Made by a program: the position numbers and the translations under genes. Source: Tolypeutes matacus (lineage: Eukaryota > Chordata > Mammalia > Cingulata > Chlamyphoridae). Taken from it: DNA of 64,000 bases. The notes beneath the pieces were generated by a model. It worked only from the letters and a program-made list of their open reading frames with translations. It had not been told where the DNA came from and made no database searches. The DNA lies in NCBI GenBank assembly GCA_026826555.1, contig JAKSZT010053883.1, forward strand, positions 32,953,955 to 33,017,954. Reading direction: 5' to 3'. This document shows positions 60,301 to 62,317 of this stretch, in pieces (within the stretch, counting starts at the first letter, position 1; each line of letters begins with the position of its first letter).

Positions 60301-61537
60301 ATCTTTATCCCAATAGAAAGTATATCAAGACCCTGGTCTTTAGCTTAATATTTCTGCTTTTCTGTTTTTTTTTTTTTTTATTCCTGTGTGAAAAATTTAA
60401 AAATACAAAATAGAGTTTAAAATTCCCTCAAACTATCAAATTGTCATTCTTATCTGAATACAGTCTGTTTTGGAAAGAAAGTATCGGCTTGCATTAAGGC
60501 TTACTTATTAATTAAATTTCCCATTGATTCTACAGTTTGGGGATTCTCAGCAGTTGCGGCTGGTCCGTATTCTGCGTAGCACAGTTATGGTCCGCGTTGG
60601 TGGAGGATGGATGGCCTTGGATGAATTTTTAGTGAAAAATGATCCCTGCCGAGGTAAGGCACCATCCTGAGCATAAATTACATGTTAGGGATACCCGTAC
60701 CATTGATCTTTCATGTTTACATACTGTTATGGTGGGGTCTTTCTGTTTTTTATTTTGTTGCTAAACTTCCTGGGTGTCATCCCACACAAATTAGAACTTG
60801 GGATGTGCCAGAGTAGACCAGAGAGAAAAAGCAGGAGAATTTAATGCTGTCGGGGGAGACAAGGTTTAAAGAGTACAGTAATGAGGGTTGAGAATTTTTT
60901 TGTCTCATTTAAATGTTTCGGTTAAGAGTGTTAAATTAATATTGGCCTAGAAAGAAGTCTGATGTGGCCCTTTAGTTTTCCCCTTCAGAATGCTTTGCCT
61001 GTAATCCCTGTGACCAAAACTTGGAGAGGGTGTTGGGCCCCTCCCATGCAGGGAAAAACTGGTGAGCCCCCTTCATCAGGAGGGAGGATGAGGGACACTT
61101 AGCAGTAAGCCCAGAGACCTCTAAGATGGATGATGACCTAAGCAAGATCATGGGGTATTTGTCTTCTAAACATGAAAAGGCTGGCACAGCAGACCAAAGG
61201 TAAAAGAAAATAATAAATTTACTATGAATCTGAGTAATGGCACCTGTAGCTAGATGCGTGTGCGGGCTGCAACAAGGATAGGAATTATCAAGGAAATTCC
61301 AATTGATAAATCCTCTTCAAGTAAGTCTTTTACTTTTTCCTGTTAGCAGAGCTGCATGTGGGTACTGCAGGCTCCCCAACTGTCAGCCAGTTTGTCTCTT
61401 TCTTGACCAGTCTCTGTGTATCCTGCTCTGTCTCTCTTTCTTTGTGTTTCTATATTTTTTTATTCTAGTTCACCATCCTGGGAGTAAAATAAAGCACTCT
61501 GATTCCAGCTCTTCGATTTCCAGTCAGTCTCCCATAG
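300..61537 (+). CDS. MACF1: MACF1 (microtubule-actin crosslinking factor 1), 3' half, 38 exons, partial at both ends
   Basis: Spectraplakin cytolinker that joins actin filaments to microtubules in the cytoplasm and at the cell cortex. The 38 joined exons (5,818 nt) stay open in one frame. In order they encode about 15 spectrin repeats, recognisable by helix-A motifs such as [30 protein letters not shown] and [10 protein letters not shown]; a linker with QPTPPPMP; two EF-hands with canonical loops; a GAS2 domain starting [10 protein letters not shown]; and a Ser-rich tail segment. Sequence recalled for human MACF1 matches nearly residue for residue. DST, the paralogue, has the same layout, but its exon after the GAS2 domain reads VHHHGSKML, whereas this gene reads VHHPGSKIK as in MACF1. 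The actin-binding, plakin and early rod parts lie upstream, and the rest of the tail lies downstream. Family functions (calcium-responsive EF-hands, GAS2 binding to the microtubule lattice) are established knowledge, not seen here. Confidence 0.96.
575..760 (-). mobile_element. DAS-type tRNA-derived SINE
   Basis: Antisense copy: poly-T, then the reverse complement of the ataaatgaataaataaa tail, a GC-rich body and the tRNA-like head ending at gcttccc. Flanked by the 12-bp target-site duplication tggaaggattta (563-574 and 761-772). It lies in the 10.7 kb intron after E1. Confidence 0.92.
800..896 (-). mobile_element. Short tRNA-like SINE monomer
   Basis: Poly-T followed by accgggaggtcctggg and a reverse-complement tRNA-like head ending catccgaccccc. 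It is a different subfamily from the 575 copy. Imperfect flanks (taatgactt / taatggctt) suggest a target-site duplication. Confidence 0.85.
897..1489 (+). other. Intron, no recognised element
   Basis: AT-rich unique sequence. I see no exon, repeat or RNA gene. Confidence 0.6.
1504..1686 (-). mobile_element. DAS-type tRNA-derived SINE
   Basis: Same structure as the 575-760 copy, with poly-T on the left and the tRNA-like head on the right ending gccgcttccc. Perfect 14-bp target-site duplication tactgttaagtttt at 1490-1503 and 1687-1700. Confidence 0.93.
1890..2725 (+). repeat. Probable L2 LINE remnant
   Basis: Pyrimidine-rich sequence with the L2-like string of short phrases (catctcctgcctcc, aaaatccaaactcttta, ccagcctaacacag). 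It resembles the 3' part of ancient mammalian L2 elements in the sense direction. Assignment is from memory of the consensus. A poly-T run sits inside at 2618-2650. Confidence 0.5.
2744..2771. repeat. (TG)n microsatellite
   Basis: About 14 uninterrupted TG/GT units just left of the L1 poly-T tail. Confidence 0.95.
7166..7300 (-). mobile_element. 5'-intact DAS-type SINE inside L1
   Basis: Poly-T, shortened GC-rich body and a tRNA-like head ending catccgcttccc. Flanked by cagtccatgttctttt at 7150-7165 and 7301-7316. The body lacks the usual ataaatgaataaa segment next to the tail. Confidence 0.9.
7317..7964 (-). mobile_element. Dimeric DAS-type SINE interrupted by a younger SINE
   Basis: The left part (7317-7648) is the SINE's 3' monomer with its tail and a second tRNA-like domain. 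The right part (7872-7964) is the 5' tRNA-like monomer ending catccgccccc. Between them, at an AT dinucleotide spacer, lies a DAS monomer (7674-7864). The right flank carries a third copy of cagtccatgttctttt (7965-7980), so this element landed in a duplication made by the neighbouring SINE. Confidence 0.9.
7674..7864 (-). mobile_element. DAS-type SINE nested in dimeric SINE
   Basis: Complete antisense monomer, poly-T to gccgcttccc, inserted in a TA-rich linker; tatatatatttttt occurs on both sides. It is the youngest event in this stack. Confidence 0.9.
8431..9165 (-). pseudogene. L1 ORF1 remnant, 244 codons open
   Basis: Open minus-strand frame with a coiled-coil region ([28 protein letters not shown]) and the RNA-recognition-like segment ending [11 protein letters not shown]. 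These are the hallmarks of the L1 ORF1 RNA-binding protein. The usual C-terminal part is cut off after VKDKEN, next to degenerate sequence. The reading frame belongs to the L1 and is not a host gene. Confidence 0.88.
9372..9748 (+). mobile_element. Dimeric tRNA-like SINE
   Basis: Two sense tRNA-like heads (ggaagcggatgtggctcaag at 9372 and gctgaggtggctcaagtgat near 9570) joined by a linker of short cargcaa-type repeats and ending in aataaaatgaatctttaaaa. Similar flanks atattttaaa..aatacc on both sides suggest the duplication. It sits at the 5' edge of the antisense L1. Confidence 0.85.
9750..10185 (+). other. Intron, no recognised element
   Basis: AT-rich unique sequence without supported exon or repeat. 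Confidence 0.55.
10190..10255 (+). repeat. L2 3'-end fragment
   Basis: The phrase agagcctggcacaaagtagg followed by gtgttcagtaaaggtttgctgaa matches the conserved L2 3' terminus (sense). Confidence 0.7.
10860..11035 (-). repeat. MIR SINE, antisense
   Basis: Order of motifs (tctaatcctcattctacc, tgctactcactgagtgactt, gtgataattattctgcccat) follows the reverse complement of the MIR core. Confidence 0.65.
11185..11344 (+). CDS. MACF1: MACF1 exon E2 (spectrin rod)
   Basis: Completes the Arg codon from E1, then [14 protein letters not shown] to QQQIIRHK; acceptor gcatag, donor aag/gtagga. Contains helix A ([10 protein letters not shown]) of the first complete repeat in the window. Confidence 0.95.
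11698..12024 (+). CDS. MACF1: MACF1 exon E3, a full spectrin-repeat-sized exon
   Basis: Exactly 109 codons, phase 0 at both ends: [15 protein letters not shown] to QKQHADHL. Acceptor tttctag, donor ctg/gtattc. It spans the end of one repeat and the helix A of the next ([10 protein letters not shown]). It is the longest exon here. Its length equals one spectrin-repeat period, so skipping would keep frame and rod register. Confidence 0.95.
12025..13028 (+). other. Intron E3-E4
   Basis: Contains a (GTTTT)n tract at about 12095-12130. The rest shows no recognised repeat or exon. Confidence 0.7.
13029..13113 (+). CDS. MACF1: MACF1 exon E4
   Basis: [15 protein letters not shown] to ALLKQTT plus the first base of a Gly codon; acceptor tttcag, donor cag/gtactt. 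Encodes helix B/C of a spectrin repeat. Confidence 0.95.
13625..13866 (+). CDS. MACF1: MACF1 exon E5
   Basis: Completes Gly, then [14 protein letters not shown] to PQFQQRQK; acceptor ctcacag, donor aag/gtgagc. Carries helix A motif [10 protein letters not shown]. Confidence 0.95.
14059..14204 (+). mobile_element. DAS-type SINE with internal deletion
   Basis: Sense copy beginning gggaagcggctgtagctcaa. After cagtagggct it jumps to cctggtgaaggcaagcc, so about 45 bp including the B-box region (ggttcg) is missing. Target-site duplication agcatttgt at 14050-14058 and 14205-14213. Confidence 0.92.
14678..14884 (+). CDS. MACF1: MACF1 exon E6
   Basis: 69 codons, phase 0: [14 protein letters not shown] to DAAIQRSQQ. 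Acceptor ctccttag, donor cag/gtaaaa. Confidence 0.96.
14885..16236 (+). other. Intron E6-E7
   Basis: Unique-looking sequence apart from a poly-T at about 15399-15420. No supported exon or repeat family. Confidence 0.6.
16237..16356 (+). CDS. MACF1: MACF1 exon E7
   Basis: 40 codons, phase 0: [14 protein letters not shown] to TAQLQVQK. Acceptor cttgtgtaag/tat is weak (interrupted pyrimidine tract), donor aag/gtaagt is strong. Carries helix A. Confidence 0.95.
16543..16990 (-). mobile_element. L1 3' end fragment
   Basis: Poly-T (16543-16565) followed by antisense L1 3' UTR phrases (attgtactattaactacaa, aatttcctcttttaacca, gtgagctcatacaatatttg) that recur in the 49.9 kb L1. 5' truncated and old. 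Confidence 0.75.
17201..17308 (+). CDS. MACF1: MACF1 exon E8
   Basis: 36 codons, phase 0: [15 protein letters not shown] to EEQKTALQ. Acceptor tttcatag, donor cag/gtgaat. Confidence 0.95.
17405..17616 (-). mobile_element. Older L1 3' fragment
   Basis: Starts aacaatttattgaagtatc and continues with phrases (catcctgcattgttgtgaaa, aagtattactactaac) shared with the 41.3 kb fragment. The younger L1 at 17634 inserted at its right edge. Confidence 0.7.
17634..22097 (-). mobile_element. Antisense L1 with intact ends but no ORF1
   Basis: Flanked by a perfect 17-bp target-site duplication cccctgtacattttttt (17617-17633 and 22098-22114). The right end holds the L1 5' terminus: the complement of ggggacttccgggaagatgg, the typical L1 start with a YY1-type site. 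5' UTR spans about 21475-22097. ORF2 follows directly. Its pieces on the minus strand are 20456-21433 (endonuclease), 19978-20343, 19417-19938 (reverse transcriptase with FADD), 18300-19199 and 17816-18295 (C-terminus), separated by stops or frameshifts. No ORF1 lies between 5' UTR and ORF2, so total length is 4.46 kb instead of 6 to 7 kb. Confidence 0.92.
17816..21433 (-). pseudogene. L1 ORF2 remnant (endonuclease/reverse transcriptase)
   Basis: Several adjacent minus-strand frames together cover ORF2. The endonuclease part shows [13 protein letters not shown] and [10 protein letters not shown]. The reverse transcriptase part shows [16 protein letters not shown] and [10 protein letters not shown], keeping the two catalytic aspartates. 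The C-terminal part shows [10 protein letters not shown] and [11 protein letters not shown]. The endonuclease N-terminus is absent. Breaks at about 20400, 19950, 19250 and 18300 make it non-functional. Confidence 0.93.
22112..22888 (-). mobile_element. Composite SINE with VNTR and non-tRNA 5' head
   Basis: Antisense. From left: tail, second tRNA-like monomer (to about 22390), an expanded 25-bp GC-rich tandem repeat (22410-22550), a TA/T linker, the first tRNA-like monomer (22585-22672), then about 215 bp of non-tRNA sequence ending caagaatattcgca. A second copy with the same order lies at 50063-50726. The SINE tail abuts the L1 target duplication at 22114. Confidence 0.85.
22410..22550. repeat. 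GC-rich VNTR inside composite SINE
   Basis: About five to six imperfect 23-27 bp units beginning ggggcctggyggc and continuing with cacccacgcac-like sequence. Sister SINE copies in this window have only one or two units here. Confidence 0.85.
22889..23765 (+). other. Intron E8-E9, 3' part
   Basis: AT-rich unique sequence; nothing else recognised. Confidence 0.6.
23766..23984 (+). CDS. MACF1: MACF1 exon E9
   Basis: 73 codons, phase 0: [14 protein letters not shown] to [10 protein letters not shown]. Acceptor tccatag, donor agg/gtaagg. Contains helix A motif [10 protein letters not shown]. Confidence 0.96.
23985..24927 (+). other. Intron E9-E10
   Basis: Mostly unique. The stretch 24640-24770 (gagggtgagggaggatgcat, tgaactggcttttgaa) may be an L2 fragment. 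No exon seen. Confidence 0.5.
24928..25131 (+). CDS. MACF1: MACF1 exon E10
   Basis: 68 codons, phase 0: [15 protein letters not shown] to DEAVSQSVQ. Acceptor tacatag, donor cag/gtatgt. Confidence 0.96.
25132..25877 (+). other. Intron E10-E11
   Basis: Unique sequence; a C/T-rich tract (about 25745-25860) leads to the micro-exon acceptor. Confidence 0.6.
25878..25886 (+). CDS. MACF1: MACF1 micro-exon E11 (9 nt, Ile-Thr-Glu)
   Basis: Nine bases attacagag between acceptor ccattacag and strong donor gtaagg, encoding ITE. Joining E10, E11 and E12 gives VSQSVQ-ITE-FHDKIEP, the order I recall for MACF1 proteins (human QSTQITEFHDK). The exon repeats the acceptor's own attacag, so the internal ag could compete as a splice site. 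Removal keeps frame. Confidence 0.88.
25887..26825 (+). other. Intron E11-E12
   Basis: No recognised repeat or exon. Confidence 0.6.
26826..27057 (+). CDS. MACF1: MACF1 exon E12
   Basis: [15 protein letters not shown] to GADKDLAAK plus the first base of Glu; acceptor atttag, donor aag/gtattt. Encodes a spectrin repeat whose helix A lacks the usual Trp ([11 protein letters not shown]). Confidence 0.96.
27345..27539 (-). mobile_element. DAS-type SINE
   Basis: Complete antisense monomer with a long poly-T. Perfect 14-bp target-site duplication cataactacctttt (27331-27344, 27540-27553). Confidence 0.94.
27904..28130 (+). CDS. MACF1: MACF1 exon E13
   Basis: Completes Glu, then [14 protein letters not shown] to [10 protein letters not shown]; acceptor acctcag, donor gag/gtaagg. 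Contains [12 protein letters not shown], a helix A with Trp. Confidence 0.96.
28281..28458 (-). mobile_element. DAS-type SINE
   Basis: Antisense monomer with perfect duplication ttaataggactttt (28267-28280 and 28459-28472). Confidence 0.94.
28494..28714 (+). mobile_element. Dimeric tRNA-like SINE (older type)
   Basis: Two sense tRNA-like units: gcaggagcaaatttggctca at 28494 and gggaagccagtgtggctcag at about 28617. An A-rich linker (gaaccaactcagg) joins them and a poly-A ends the second. The same architecture occurs at 36697. Confidence 0.88.
28860..29380 (+). repeat. Possible L2 remnant
   Basis: Weak match to L2 3' phrases (caatctccttggaggcagga, gatgcttaacaaaaggaagg). Boundaries uncertain. 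Confidence 0.4.
29647..29769 (+). CDS. MACF1: MACF1 exon E14
   Basis: 41 codons, phase 0: [15 protein letters not shown] to VKKSIDE. Acceptor catgtag, donor gag/gtatgg. Starts a tight cluster of six exons (E14 to E19) within 1.9 kb. Confidence 0.96.
29870..29971 (+). CDS. MACF1: MACF1 exon E15
   Basis: 34 codons, phase 0: [14 protein letters not shown] to VQYQDTLQ. Acceptor cccccctag, donor cag/gtgaga. The preceding intron is only 100 bp. The initial ATG is internal to the protein. Confidence 0.96.
29972..30603 (+). other. Intron E15-E16
   Basis: Unique sequence with a (GTTTT)n tract at about 30537-30565 close to the acceptor. Confidence 0.65.
30604..30705 (+). CDS. MACF1: MACF1 exon E16
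   Basis: 34 codons, phase 0: [13 protein letters not shown] to KDQLNEMK. Acceptor attttag, donor aag/gtttgt (weaker donor). Helix A. Confidence 0.96.
30809..30982 (+). CDS. MACF1: MACF1 exon E17
   Basis: 58 codons, phase 0: [13 protein letters not shown] to GEKIAYRQ. Acceptor ttgatag, donor cag/gtgagg. Confidence 0.96.
31072..31227 (+). CDS. MACF1: MACF1 exon E18
   Basis: 52 codons, phase 0: [13 protein letters not shown] to EVELAKHH. Acceptor tctgagcag, donor cat/gtaagt. An upstream ag (tctgag) 3 bp earlier would add one Gln. Helix [11 protein letters not shown]. Preceding intron 89 bp, the shortest here. Confidence 0.95.
31372..31569 (+). CDS. MACF1: MACF1 exon E19
   Basis: 66 codons, phase 0: [14 protein letters not shown] to LQSALQQ. 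Acceptor ttttgtag, donor cag/gtacat. Confidence 0.96.
31570..32165 (+). other. Intron E19-E20 with T-rich tract
   Basis: Contains a (T)n/(TTTC)n tract at about 31765-31825. Nothing else recognised. Confidence 0.65.
32166..32294 (+). CDS. MACF1: MACF1 exon E20
   Basis: 43 codons, phase 0: [13 protein letters not shown] to EQLDTHM. Acceptor ctcaaaag (purine-rich before ag), donor atg/gtaata. Confidence 0.95.
32295..32992 (+). other. Intron E20-E21
   Basis: No recognised repeat or exon. Confidence 0.6.
32993..33166 (+). CDS. MACF1: MACF1 exon E21
   Basis: 58 codons, phase 0: [14 protein letters not shown] to SSKMEERK. Acceptor ttcttgtag, donor aag/gtatca. Confidence 0.96.
33822..33955 (-). 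repeat. L2 3' fragment, antisense
   Basis: The phrases ttcaacaaatagttactgag, ccaggcactgtgctaggtat and ggcatggaccccaccttt follow the reverse complement of the L2 3' end. Confidence 0.75.
35212..35233. repeat. (TG)11 tract next to a 3' splice site
   Basis: Eleven uninterrupted TG units ending 15 bp before the E22 acceptor (attag at 35248). Only tttaattgaaa separates them, so there is no ordinary polypyrimidine tract next to the splice site. Confidence 0.97.
35249..35404 (+). CDS. MACF1: MACF1 exon E22
   Basis: 52 codons, phase 0: [13 protein letters not shown] to LAQIEEHK. Acceptor aaattag, donor aag/gtaact. Helix [11 protein letters not shown]. The acceptor context is unusual (see the TG tract). 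Confidence 0.95.
35510..35716 (+). CDS. MACF1: MACF1 exon E23
   Basis: 69 codons, phase 0: [14 protein letters not shown] to DARKRAKQ. Acceptor ttttctcag, donor caa/gtaagt. Confidence 0.96.
35852..35971 (+). CDS. MACF1: MACF1 exon E24
   Basis: 40 codons, phase 0: [14 protein letters not shown] to KLQLSKHK. Acceptor aattttag, donor aag/gtaaag. Helix A. Confidence 0.96.
36145..36592 (-). mobile_element. Dimeric DAS-type SINE
   Basis: Antisense dimer: tail (tttatttatttactttatcc), second monomer, linker, first tRNA-like monomer ending catccacccccc. Imperfect flanks ggtcctgttttt / ggttctgtttta suggest the duplication. Confidence 0.88.
36697..36938 (+). mobile_element. Dimeric tRNA-like SINE (older type)
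   Basis: Sense units ggggagcagatgtagctcaa and ggggagccaatgtagttcag with A-rich linker and an (AT)n end. Same family as 28494-28714. Confidence 0.87.
37141..37310 (+). CDS. MACF1: MACF1 exon E25
   Basis: [14 protein letters not shown] to VCGKSVE plus two bases of Arg. Acceptor aaacacag, donor cg/gtgagc. Confidence 0.95.
37640..37935 (+). repeat. MIR SINE
   Basis: Sense MIR core: cagatgaggaaacaatctca, gaggttacttaactccctc, aactggaatatgaatttagg. A second MIR-like piece follows at 37965-38080 (gactgaggttcaaagaagtt). Confidence 0.8.
38386..38545 (+). CDS. MACF1: MACF1 exon E26
   Basis: Completes Arg, then [14 protein letters not shown] to NLMDAHK. Acceptor ttctcag, donor aag/gtgagg. Helix [11 protein letters not shown]. 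Confidence 0.96.
38546..39410 (+). other. Intron E26-E27
   Basis: Two poly-T tracts (38898-38927, 39132-39149) and a MIR copy. No further exon seen. Confidence 0.6.
39145..39280 (+). repeat. MIR SINE fragment
   Basis: Sense MIR core: aaatgaggaaactggactca, ggaagttaagcaacttttcc, gtcacgcagctcataagtg. Confidence 0.8.
39411..39605 (+). CDS. MACF1: MACF1 exon E27
   Basis: 65 codons, phase 0: [13 protein letters not shown] to RLEQALKQ. Acceptor tcttttctag, donor cag/gtaaga. Confidence 0.96.
39945..40073 (+). CDS. MACF1: MACF1 exon E28
   Basis: 43 codons, phase 0: [14 protein letters not shown] to QSLIDTHK. Acceptor tgtttcag, donor aag/gtaatc. Helix [11 protein letters not shown]. Confidence 0.96.
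40352..40757 (-). mobile_element. Two-unit tRNA-like SINE array
   Basis: Two antisense tRNA-like heads (ggaggcaccttgaaccaaac.. and ggagggattgggaactgaac..), each ending gagccacatcc-ctccct. They are joined by runs of tgctcgttgtctg-type short repeats. It is the same family as the four-unit array at 56792. Confidence 0.85.
40954..41948 (-). mobile_element. 5'-truncated L1 3' end with SINE inside
   Basis: Poly-T at 40954 followed by antisense L1 3' UTR. Flanked by ccaagagatt at 40944-40953 and 41949-41958, which defines the insertion. Contains the DAS SINE 41146-41331 and a 31-33 bp tandem duplication (ttaaaagcaatttatt..agcattcat) around 41330-41390. Confidence 0.8.
41146..41331 (+). mobile_element. 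DAS-type SINE, sense
   Basis: Complete sense monomer from gggaagcggctgtggctcaa to ataaatgaataaatagataa plus poly-A. Target-site duplication gcaatttatt (41136-41145, 41332-41341). Confidence 0.94.
41959..42373 (+). other. Intron E28-E29, 3' part
   Basis: Unique sequence ending in tttttgtttag acceptor. Confidence 0.6.
42374..42517 (+). CDS. MACF1: MACF1 exon E29
   Basis: 48 codons, phase 0: [14 protein letters not shown] to IIRARFEE. Acceptor gtttag, donor gaa/gtaagt. The exon lies between a sense and an antisense DAS SINE. Confidence 0.96.
42566..42669 (+). mobile_element. tRNA-like SINE monomer, sense
   Basis: ggtgtggatgtagctcaatc to cctggtacctcctaaaaaat; flanks gtttata on both sides. It starts 49 bp after the E29 donor. 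Confidence 0.85.
42973..43159 (-). mobile_element. DAS-type SINE, antisense
   Basis: Complete antisense monomer. Target-site duplication agagccgatttctt (42959-42972, 43161-43174). Confidence 0.94.
43334..43522 (+). CDS. MACF1: MACF1 exon E30
   Basis: 63 codons, phase 0: [14 protein letters not shown] to VKALIAEHQ. Acceptor ctccacag, donor cag/gtatct. Last helix A with [10 protein letters not shown]. Confidence 0.96.
43620..44160. repeat. Ancient interspersed repeat, family not assigned
   Basis: Carries phrases common to an old mammalian repeat (gacaatttaccacagactt, ttctatgggccagaagtgtg, ggttgttggcagaatttcac, ggccactctcagctcttaga, gagccatcttagaaacctgc). An LTR of the MaLR type is possible, but I cannot assign it firmly. 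An AT microsatellite (43976-44036) interrupts it. Confidence 0.55.
43976..44036. repeat. AT-rich microsatellite
   Basis: Runs of (AATAT)n and (ATACA)n. Confidence 0.9.
44480..45836 (+). repeat. L2 LINE remnant, sense
   Basis: Typical L2 3' order: cagatctgatcatggctctt, aataaaatcccaatccctag, tttgccactcctccaattg, actcagctcgggtgccagtg, gtgaactccttgaagttaga, aagtctccagcaccttacaa. It ends shortly before the E31 acceptor. The left limit is approximate. Confidence 0.8.
45929..46049 (+). CDS. MACF1: MACF1 exon E31 (rod end / basic linker)
   Basis: [14 protein letters not shown] to [11 protein letters not shown] plus the first base of Arg. Acceptor tttgacag, donor a/gtatgt. Includes the basic stretch TKTYKRKN. 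Confidence 0.95.
46050..46642 (+). other. Intron E31-E32
   Basis: No recognised repeat. A C-rich run (46178-46190) is present. Confidence 0.6.
46643..46806 (+). CDS. MACF1: MACF1 exon E32 (proline linker and last spectrin helix)
   Basis: Completes Arg, then [14 protein letters not shown] to [10 protein letters not shown]. Acceptor ccttttag, donor gag/gtaatg. The proline-rich loop replaces a normal repeat junction just before the EF-hands. Confidence 0.95.
46807..48206 (+). other. Intron E32-E33
   Basis: Unique-looking sequence; no exon or repeat family recognised. Confidence 0.6.
48207..48369 (+). CDS. MACF1: MACF1 exon E33 (first EF-hand)
   Basis: [14 protein letters not shown] to FIDGILAS plus the first base of Lys. 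Acceptor tgtctag, donor a/gtgagt. The loop [12 protein letters not shown] has Asp at 1, 3 and 5, Gly at 6 and Glu at 12, a canonical calcium-binding loop. Confidence 0.97.
48370..49657 (+). other. Intron E33-E34
   Basis: Contains a MIR-like piece (about 48710-48830) and an antisense L2-like piece (about 48835-49180). No exon seen. Confidence 0.55.
49658..49812 (+). CDS. MACF1: MACF1 exon E34 (second EF-hand)
   Basis: Completes Lys, then [15 protein letters not shown] to DADKIEDE. Acceptor ttttcag, donor gag/gtatgg. Loop [12 protein letters not shown] keeps all calcium ligands. Each EF-hand has its own exon. Confidence 0.97.
50063..50726 (-). mobile_element. Composite SINE with non-tRNA 5' head, second copy
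   Basis: Same order as 22112-22888: tail, second monomer, short linker, tRNA-like first monomer, then about 215 bp of non-tRNA sequence ending gagaatattcgca. The duplication catggtttaatttt flanks the whole unit (about 50054 and 50728), so the 5' head belongs to the element. Confidence 0.9.
52210..52648 (-). mobile_element. Dimeric DAS-type SINE, antisense
   Basis: Poly-T/(GTTTT)n, second monomer, first tRNA-like monomer ending catccgcccccc. Duplication ctgtggctttgt at 52198-52209 and 52649-52660. Confidence 0.93.
52837..53281 (+). mobile_element. Dimeric DAS-type SINE, sense
   Basis: ggggcggatgtggctcaaat to (AAAT)n tail. Duplication aaattgctttgggt (52823-52836, 53282-53295). It faces the antisense copy 188 bp to its left. 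Confidence 0.93.
53390..54140. repeat. Unassigned interspersed repeat
   Basis: Phrases such as gcaaagtaccagaaatctgt, gtagggcttatctctcaggg and caatcaaagggtatcatacc read like a medium-length xenarthran or ancient repeat, but I cannot name the family and see only one copy here. No coding signal is supported. Confidence 0.4.
54914..54988 (+). CDS. MACF1: MACF1 exon E35 (GAS2 domain, first part)
   Basis: 25 codons, phase 0: [14 protein letters not shown] to GENKYR. Acceptor caatag, donor cgg/gtaagg. The Cys-x-Cys pair is part of the conserved metal-binding set of GAS2 domains. Confidence 0.96.
54989..55692 (+). other. Intron E35-E36, 5' part
   Basis: No recognised repeat or exon. Confidence 0.6.
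55693..55873 (+). mobile_element. DAS-type SINE, sense
   Basis: gggaagcagctgtggctcaa to gaatgaataaataaataaaa and poly-A. Short flanks aggaaa on both sides. Confidence 0.9.
56304..56321 (+). CDS. MACF1: MACF1 micro-exon E36 (18 nt, FFLGNQ)
   Basis: Six codons FFLGNQ between acceptor gtttgtag and donor cag/gtacag, phase 0. It lengthens the GAS2 domain between NKYR and FGDSQQ. From memory, spectraplakin isoforms with and without FFLGNQ exist, so this is a likely cassette exon. Confidence 0.9.
56792..57454 (-). mobile_element. Four-unit tRNA-like SINE array
   Basis: Antisense. Four tRNA-like heads (ending about 57036, 57148, 57280 and 57455) are each preceded by an aggaggca/aggaggga start and separated by tgcttgttgtctg-type linkers. 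The whole array is flanked by ctcagtct (56784-56791, 57455-57462). Confidence 0.82.
57463..58939 (+). other. Intron E36-E37, middle
   Basis: Unique-looking sequence with a poly-A at 58474-58495 and a possible MIR fragment near 58150-58225. No exon supported. Confidence 0.55.
58941..59187 (+). mobile_element. DAS-type SINE with extra internal segment
   Basis: Sense copy with duplication gactgaggaggc (58927-58938, 59188-59199). It carries about 60 bp (gagctggtgcagcaagatga to aatgaacacagcc) between the GC-rich body and the tail that other DAS monomers here lack. Confidence 0.92.
59641..59837 (+). mobile_element. DAS-type SINE, sense
   Basis: Complete monomer with long A-rich tail. Duplication agaaaactgtgcttt (59626-59640, 59838-59852). 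Confidence 0.94.
59853..60535 (+). other. Intron E36-E37, 3' part
   Basis: Unique sequence; poly-T at 60366-60379. Confidence 0.6.
60536..60653 (+). CDS. MACF1: MACF1 exon E37 (GAS2 domain, second part)
   Basis: 39 codons plus one base: [14 protein letters not shown] to VKNDPCR. Acceptor ttctacag, donor g/gtaagg. The [16 protein letters not shown] core is diagnostic of the GAS2 fold. Confidence 0.97.
60654..61468 (+). other. Intron E37-E38
   Basis: No recognised repeat; T-rich tract before the acceptor. Confidence 0.65.
61469..61537 (+). CDS. MACF1: MACF1 exon E38 (Ser-rich tail, 69 nt)
   Basis: Completes Val, then [15 protein letters not shown] to SSQSPI plus one base. Acceptor tattctag, donor g/gttggc (weak +3). 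Length is a multiple of three with matching phases, so it can be included or skipped. This peptide distinguishes MACF1 from DST. Confidence 0.9.
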
Positions 61538-61744
61538 GTTGGCTTTTAAGCTTTGTCCCTAGCCTATTGAGAATGGCTTTGCTTTTAAATTGTAATAATA
61601 CCTCTTGGCTCTGTGATATCTCCTGCCTTTAGGAATGCTTTGAAATAGTTGAACCATAGCTTTTTTCTAACTACTAGAAATTGACAAGGCATAAAATATA
61701 CCTTTTGAGATAGTGCCTCTTGAATTTGTTCTGTTTCTGTTTAT

Positions 61745-61985
61745 TTAACAAATACTTTGTATCACTTTATAAGCACTTTACAAATAATAACACATTTATC
61801 CTTCATAACCATACTATGAAATATAGATACTATAATCTCCATTGTACAAGAATAGGAAATTGAGGCATAGAGAAGTTAAATAACTTGTCCAAAGATAGAC
61901 ATCTAGTAAATAGTAGAGGCAGGATTCAAATCCAGGGCAGTGTGGCTCTAGAGTATGTGCTCCTAACCACCAGGTTGTGTCTCAG
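61745..61985 (+). repeat. MIR SINE
   Basis: Sense MIR core: caagaataggaaattgaggc, agagaagttaaataacttgt, ggcaggattcaaatccaggg. Confidence 0.82.
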
Positions 61986-62276
61986 GTTCACGTACTCACC
62001 ACCATCCCTTTTTGTGTGTGTATTATTGGTCCAGCCTGCATAATTAAATTATTAAGGCTTATTTATAAATCCAGCAGAATAAATGTTTACAGTACAATTA
62101 TATAACTTCTTTGGAAACAGTTTAGAAACATATTCTGAAACATTTAGAGAGCACAGAGGGTAAAATTCTCATAGGAATTCAGATATGTCCATAAGTAGTT
62201 CTCTTAATTCATGCTGAAGGTACTCCAGTAAACTAGAATGAAAGCTAAGCAGTAATAGTTTTCATTAGAAGTTCCT

Positions 62277-62280
<4 letters not shown>

Positions 62281-62310
<30 letters not shown>
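62281..62310. repeat. Poly-A tract
   Basis: About 30 uninterrupted A. The sequence to its left is not a recognised retroposon. Confidence 0.9.

Positions 62311-62317
<7 letters not shown>

Noticed and set aside
300..61537. Assignment to DST instead of MACF1
   Set aside because: The rod sequence and the exon after the GAS2 domain (VHHPGSKIK) match MACF1, not the DST form (VHHHGSKML).
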